Source of the DNA: Amoebidium appalachense
Taxonomy: Eukaryota > Ichthyosporea
Reading direction: 5' to 3'
Assembly (NCBI GenBank): GCA_963693365.1
Contig: CAVNZM010000001.1
Location: 15,562,001 to 15,626,000 of the forward strand
DNA: 64,000 bases
Shown: piece by piece, positions 25,331 through 64,000 of the stretch
How positions within the stretch are numbered: the stretch's first letter is position 1
Layout of the letters: every line of letters starts with the position of its first letter
The notes under the pieces: model-generated
Databases searched by the model: none
What the model was told of the DNA's origin: nothing
What the model saw: the letters and a program-made list of their open reading frames with translations, nothing else
Made by a program: the position numbers and the translations under genes

Positions 25331-27100
25331 ACACGCACGCACGCGCACACACACACACAGTGTCACGCACAAAGCACACCAGGTACTAACTACACATTGT
25401 TTCTTTTTAGCACTACGGCCGTTATTACGATTATGTAGTGAAAGCTCAACATCTCTAAGAAATATTGTACCTTTTTTTTTGGTTGGTTGGGGGGGGGGGG
25501 GGGGGGGGGGGGAGGGGGGGGAGGGGGGGAGAAGGACCGAGGGAGGGGGATGATGGGGGGGGGGAGGGAAAAGGGAGAGGAGGGGGGGGGGAGGGGGGGG
25601 GGGGGGGGGGGGGAGGGGGGCTGCTGCTACAATTGTCACCAAAAACAAGCACCTGCAGGGCCTCGTTTCATATTCTGGTTCTGCTGTCTATTTGAAGTGT
25701 CCGGGAGGGCCAGGAACGGTAAAACGTTTAAACGGAATACACTTTGTTCTCGGTGTACACATGTTGCATGACGTTTGGGCTTTTATTTCTTGCAGCTGCA
25801 GCAGGCGCAACTTAAATTCGCCACTTAGCACCTTAGCATGTACTCTTGAACTAGGCCGATATGACCGTCAATGACAATAGATAGGCTGTGATATCATGGC
25901 TACATAGTCACATTCTACATCAGCTCAAATTCAACCATGGTTCTTAACATAGACGAATTCTGCGTATTACATTGTAAACTGGACTGGACGTATTGTATGT
26001 GTCTTTGTAGAACCATTCAAAACCTCTTGCGTTCATTTAGGCTCACCCACTAATTGCTTAATTGTGTGCTTTCTTCCCTGGGGGGGGGGGGGGGGGGGGG
26101 GGAATAAAAAGAAAAACTGCTCGTGGGTCACTGTTTTTCGTCACTGTATTTGTAACGGGCCGCTCATATTTATATAACTACTTTAAGTACACGTGTTCAT
26201 TATCATATACGATAGCCAAATATAGAAATTTTGGCTTCGAAGTTCTTGGAGCTAAAAAACGTAAAAAAAAAGGGGAAATAATAACTTGGCCCCAAATTTA
26301 CCTTGCCATTTTTAGCGAATGTATTTTTTATTCATGAGTTCTAGTAATTCAGTAAGTGCACGTGCCTGCCTGCCTCAGGCTGATCATGACAATTGCAACA
26401 CACCATTCCTACATGGATATCAACCAAAAGAAAATAGTCTCTACTGTGGTGGTCTCCTAAACCTTGTGCGGCATGCACATACATGGTATTACAGGGACGC
26501 ATGTGCATATTATTGTTCTGTACACCGGAGTGTGGTGCACGTGGATGTTTTGTGCACATGTTACAATAGCAGCACGATCTCCCTAAACTCCATGTTTACA
26601 CATCCCTCACCCTGGCTCTGCCTCAGTGCCGGTGCTCCAAAACACACACACAAATCCCCCTAGACTCAGTGCCTGCACATGGTCGCATTCACGTGCAGGT
26701 CACGTGACACATGCAATGCCATACTGCCGTCTAGAGCAACAAACACGGCAGCATGTATACGGGCAGCACGAAATATACTTATCGGCAGCCCACTGAACTC
26801 GCCTATTTTCTTTTTTTCATGTATGACCCTGCTTCTTTGTAAAATTACCCTTTTTAGCCTCCCGGTAGTGGATTTTGCAGGATTTGACTTCTTTGAGGTC
26901 CAAAAACCTCAAATTTTCCCCGGCGGGGCCGGGGGAGGGCGAATTCAAAAATTGCCCGCTCCTGATATGATACCCGGTACACCTACCCGTTGCAAACATG
27001 GAAGAAAGGGCTATATCCAGTGTTTATCATAATATTGTAATAGTTTGCTATTGGGTTCCACGTGTAAGAAAAGGTAGCAATATTCCTACTTTTTTTTTCC

Positions 27101-27106
27101 TTTATT
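27101..27106 (-). terminator. Polyadenylation signal of the coiled-coil gene
   Basis: Minus-strand AATAAA, 32 bp beyond the TAA stop at 27138-27140. The context is A-rich on the coding strand. Confidence 0.5.
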
Positions 27107-27137
27107 TTTTCCAGTTTTATAATTTGGCCGTATCGTG

Positions 27138-40124
<12,987 letters not shown>

Positions 40125-40732
40125 TTTCTAAGTATCGAGCAATCACAGGATCAGTTAGAGTTTCCAGCCCTTTCGTATAGCAGCTTAGCGCAAAATTTGT
40201 CGTTTGATGCTCTTAACCTGAGGCGGGTTCTGAATGGAGAAAAGAACGTAGGGTTTCCGATGCTAGGATGCTACCAGGTGCTGACCCCCTCTACCGCTTA
40301 TGTAATATATGACTACTACTACACATTGATACGCCTATTTCCGTGGTGCATGCTTCAGTTGAACTGCCCGTAATTTGTTACACTTGCTAAGTCTGCTGGG
40401 TTCCAGCACCAGCAAGCTCGCCAGCTAACCAGCTTATTAGAAGAAGTGGCCTTGGTGTATATAGGTTTGCTCGTCAATTTACCGAATCTTTCGCTCTATC
40501 CAAATCAATGTCGTTCTCATTTATAATTATGTAGTATATTTTGTTGCCAAAAACACGATGCACGGCTAAGTATACAGCCCACTGATGGGAGAAATGAAAA
40601 TGACAAGATTGCACCCGCAGTCCTCCGTCTGTGTGAGTGGGCCAACTTCTGACTGGTGATCACGCAACTGCACTGCTGACTGCAGTCGGGGTGATTTGAA
40701 CTTGTGATTTGAACTTGCCGCCTTCCTCATTG

Positions 40733-40757
40733 ATTGGTCAGATTTATTACAAGCCAA
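40733..40757 (-). promoter_or_regulatory. CCAAT-box pair upstream of the coiled-coil gene
   Basis: ATTGG at 40733-40737 (tgattggtca) and CCAAT at 40753-40757 (agccaatca) lie about 610-630 bp upstream of the ATG at 40124. The interval 40125-40860 has no simple repeats, as at other gene starts here. A transcription start could lie between. Confidence 0.45.
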
Positions 40758-41037
40758 TCATAATTCTGGACATCGAGCTCCTTTTGGGTACGCGCAGGGT
40801 GTGAAATTTGTGCTTTGCCGAGGGACAGCGGGTGGCCACCAAAGTCACCACCGTAGGGCTGCAGCTATATACATACATACATACACACACACGTCACATT
40901 CACAACAGACACCCAGAAAGATAGCCTACCTGTAAATTACAACATCCTTGATTTTATACTAAACACGCGTAACTACGACCTGTTTATTAGATGTATTGAT
41001 TGGCTTGAGAAACACATCACTACAAAATTATAGCGCA

Positions 41038-41040
<3 letters not shown>

Positions 41041-41104
<64 letters not shown>

Positions 41105-41136
41105 CCAGCTGATACCGAGTGTCCCGAGGGGAGCCC

Positions 41137-41180
<44 letters not shown>
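41041..41180. repeat. CA microsatellite followed by poly-A
   Basis: CA run at about 41041-41103 and an A run at 41142-41180, in the interval between the coiled-coil gene promoter and the 3' end of the receptor gene. Confidence 0.95.
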
Positions 41181-41181
<1 letters not shown>

Positions 41182-41345
41182 GGGGAACCCCAACTAATTG
41201 ATTTCTCCTTGTAGTCTTTATGGTGTCTCGTAGAGAAAGTAAACCCTGATATATAGTCACCACCCGACATCTATGTACGTGATCATGATATACCGCTGAG
41301 GGGATATTCCGAGCAAACCCCCCCCCCCCCATACCTGAGACTGGT

Positions 41346-41378
41346 TCTCTTTGCCTCGAGTAAACAGCGTAAACCCCC
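41346..41378. repeat. Dispersed repeat fragment shared with 60.2 kb
   Basis: The stretch tctttgcctcgagtaaacag followed by cgtaaacccc is repeated at about 60191-60221 in the same orientation. The flanks differ, so these look like ends or fragments of a dispersed element. Confidence 0.7.
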
Positions 41379-41565
41379 ATACATACATAGAGCATATCGG
41401 GCAGCTATAGGGCCACTGGCTGAAAATTCAGTGGACCCAACCTTGAAAGTTTGGGACACTTTCCGGTGTTTTACCGGGGTTTTAGGGCCCTTTTGGTGAC
41501 CCGGGCCCTGGCACATGTGCAAGTGCCGGCATATGTGAAGTTGAGCGTGGTAGACCTCCAAGTGT

Positions 41566-41692
41566 TTGACCAGCCGTAACCGTTGTAACATCAAATAACC
41601 ATTGTTGATATTTTTACAGTTCCAATCCCCCCTTTGACCAGCCGTAACCGTTGAACATCAAATAACCATTGTTGATATTTTTGCAGTTCCAA

Positions 41693-41699
<7 letters not shown>
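41566..41699. repeat. Tandem duplication, two copies of about 67 bp
   Basis: Both copies read tttgaccagccgtaaccgtt, then aacatcaaataaccattgtt, gatattttt and cagttccaatccccc. They are nearly identical (one indel, one substitution), so the duplication is recent. Confidence 0.93.
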
Positions 41700-41730
<31 letters not shown>

Positions 41731-41901
41731 CCCTCCCTCCTTTCCCCGCGGCCGTCGTCCCCAAACCCATTCCAGGTAAGCAGGTATTACGTCCACCCGG
41801 TGCACCACCCCTCTTCAACGTAAACGCGTGCGGGCGGCCGGGGGGGGGGGGGGGGGGGGGGGGGGAGGGGGGGTAAGTAAAATAAACATGAGTGATGGAT
41901 G

Positions 41902-41907
41902 TTTATT
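41902..41907 (-). terminator. Candidate polyadenylation signal of the receptor gene
   Basis: Minus-strand AATAAA about 500 bp beyond the stop at 42401-42403, after a poly-C tract on the coding strand. Other AT-rich signals exist nearby, so the assignment is tentative. Confidence 0.3.
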
Positions 41908-42400
41908 GATACTATTAGCTTGCATGAGAATGTATTTTGTTCAGTACTAGTATACTGTAGTATTAGTACATACCTGCGAGGTCTGTATAGGTTCTAAAAA
42001 CTATATTTAAATATTAAATATTCGGAAGTGTTGCACGGTGTGGTGACATATTGTACAAACTACTAGCGGATCGAGCTACTTCCAGAAGGGGTCCCCTCAT
42101 ATTTAGGCAAGCTGCTCCTTACTAGTCAGTAAATTACCGAGAGATTCTAACTCATAAATGATCAACGTTTCTCTATTATATAGCCATTCATACTGTGAAT
42201 ACCCTACCCACGTTCAACTTTCGAGTATTGAGTGAGCATTCAGATTTCAATGATAAACATTATCCTCTAAACAGTCGCTGCAACCTACCCAGCACACCAA
42301 TTCATCGGTACATTCGGAGCCCAGTAAGTGTAATATGAACTCTACAAGTCAACCTTTCTGGGTGTATCATTCGTCTAAGACTTCCTCCCCACCATGTGGC

Positions 42401-62636
<20,236 letters not shown>

Positions 62637-63026
62637 TCTTATTGCATGCTCAGGCAGTGGTAGTGTAATAAAAGATGCATCCACTATGCATCCCCCCCCC
62701 CCCCCCCCCCCCCTTCCCCCCGCTCTCCCACCGCTGCCACCACCACCGCCGCCGCCACCACCACCACCCTTTACCACCTATTCTCCGATCACCGCCGCGC
62801 ACACATTAACAATTCCCCCCCCACTACTCTCACCGTTCCTCTCTGTTCTCTCTCCTTCTCCCCACCCCATTGCTCCATCTTCTGCCCGACATAATTTTCT
62901 GTTTTCCTGCAAACCGTTTGAAGAGTTTGGAATCCACACTTTGAATATATGATGATGGGTCGACCGACGGGGATGTGCAGCAACTTATATGGGGGTAACA
63001 CGAAGGGAGAGGGGGGGGGGGGGGGT

Positions 63027-63189
63027 TTGAATGCGGAACACAGTACGAAGTACGCATACACGATGAGAAGCATGGTGCATGGTGCAGGACACATGCAAAG
63101 GCAAACATTCAAGTATGCAGCATCAGCCATGCGCACAGTATGCGTCATAAGCAGAGCCCATCCTCAGGGAGGGCCCAAGTCATCAATTG

Positions 63190-63192
<3 letters not shown>
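63027..63192. repeat. Dispersed repeat R, 5' half copy
   Basis: It matches the first 165 bp of the long copies (tttgaatgcggaacacagta through gggcccaagtcatcaattgc) and is truncated at a poly-G tract. Confidence 0.87.
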
Positions 63193-63223
<31 letters not shown>

Positions 63224-63342
63224 TGGTTATTAAAAATGGAAGAAAAGAGGTCAAGGTGCAAAGTATCGAGAACTAAACGGTAAGAAATCACGAAGATGAA
63301 GGGGTGTGTGTTGGGGGGGGGGGGGGGGGGGGGGGGGGGGAG

Positions 63343-63433
63343 ATTTGAATGCGTCATAAAGTACGAAGTACACATGAACAACGGATAACACGATGCAGAG
63401 TGCAAACCATACATAAAGAATATGCATATAGGG
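63343..63433. repeat. Dispersed repeat R, short copy
   Basis: Landmarks atttgaatgcgtcataaagt, acgaagtacacatgaacaac and ggataacacgatgcagagtg. Closest to the copies at 52.3 and 54.3 kb, so the family has at least two subtypes. Confidence 0.85.
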
Positions 63434-63741
63434 AGCCTGGTTGGGTGGTAAGAGAAGGGAAAGTTCTGTAGAGTTCGGAGCTGGGGGTGGGGTGGGGGGT
63501 GGGAGGTGGGGGAGTGGGGTGGGGAGAGAGAGGGGGGGGAGAGGCTGGCTGGAGAGGGAACCGCTGTGTGTGTGCATGTATGTGTGTGAGTGAGTGAGTG
63601 TTTGTTTGGGGTGGGGCTGCGCCGGGGGGGGGGCTTGCACACATTTAAAGGAGACTTCAGGACCCTCCCCATCTCGTATGCCAGTTTGTTTGGCCCGCTG
63701 CACCCGTGCAAACAGTTGGCACGTGCCATTAGAGCCATCTG

Positions 63742-63772
63742 ATTGGTCGAACAGGCACCCACCGCAGCCAAT
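63742..63772. promoter_or_regulatory. CCAAT-box pair upstream of the receptor gene
   Basis: ATTGG at 63742-63746 (tgattggtcg) and CCAAT at 63768-63772 (agccaatcag), about 1.1 kb upstream of the receptor ATG. The facing arrangement and spacing resemble the pair at 40733-40757, so it could be a promoter in either direction. Confidence 0.4.
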
Positions 63773-64000
63773 CAGAGAGAGACATGCCTGCTGGCAGCCG
63801 GGCAGATCGGTGGTGAGCCTGAAATGGGAAAGTGGTCTGGGGTTAATATTTAAAAAGGGAGAAAGAACGAGACATCATAGAACTTGTTTAATGTTCGTGT
63901 CTGTATTGTTATTTAATAATAATTTGCTGAGAGCCCGCGCAAGAAGGTGTTGAGGTGGCCACCGAGGGGGGAGGGGAGGGGGGGGGGGGGGGGGGGGGAT

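Larger units (their letters stand above)
62637..64000. other. Region upstream of the receptor gene
   Basis: It contains poly-C (62693-62713), two copies of repeat R, poly-G tracts (63191-63221, 63314-63340), a short GT run and, from 63640 to 63950, repeat-free sequence with CCAAT boxes. No further exon is recognised. The receptor promoter is probably in the 63.6-63.9 kb block, which would require a 5' UTR exon or a long leader. Confidence 0.5.

Overview
The window is nuclear DNA of an intron-rich eukaryote. Every confident coding exon is bounded by GT donors and AG acceptors, and the exons chain together in consistent reading phase. There is no operon structure, no ribosome binding sites and no CRISPR array. 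About half of the sequence is simple repeat: poly-G/poly-C tracts up to about 70 bp, CA/GT, CT and GTGC runs. Most long open frames in the window are translations of these repeats and are not genes. I cannot name the species. A class C GPCR, a C2H2 factor and CCAAT-type promoters fit a protist or an early-branching relative of animals or fungi, but that is inference.

Layout. (1) 488-12864, plus strand: the 3' part (15 exons, 781 residues visible) of a gene encoding the C-terminal helicase lobe of a SNF2-family ATPase, an acidic linker, one C2H2 finger, a long Pro/Thr/Lys-rich linker and a C-terminal ARID-like domain. Its 5' half lies outside the window. (2) 16350-17660, plus: a complete two-exon, 236-residue single-C2H2 protein, probably a transcription factor. 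(3) 22190-22624, minus: a short secreted-protein gene whose downstream part reads as a regular C-x3-C array in a different frame. (4) 27138-40124, minus: a complete 20-exon, 586-residue coiled-coil protein of no family I recognise; all exon phases close to a total divisible by three. (5) 42401-62636, minus: a 20-kb gene of at least 23 exons for a class C (family 3) G-protein-coupled receptor of about 940 residues. It has a signal peptide, an ectodomain resembling a bacterial ABC-transporter solute-binding protein, a Cys-containing juxtamembrane segment, seven membrane spans and a cytoplasmic coiled coil.

Between and inside the genes are a family of palindromic MITE-like elements (31.5, 48.0 and 56.9 kb), a dispersed repeat of about 380 bp whose copies cluster in and around the GPCR gene, several local tandem duplications (one of which copied a splice acceptor), and CCAAT-box clusters upstream of gene starts. 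The strongest candidates for something undescribed are the solute-binding-protein/GPCR fusion, the SNF2-C2H2-ARID protein with a degenerate motif VI, and the C-x3-C secreted peptide.
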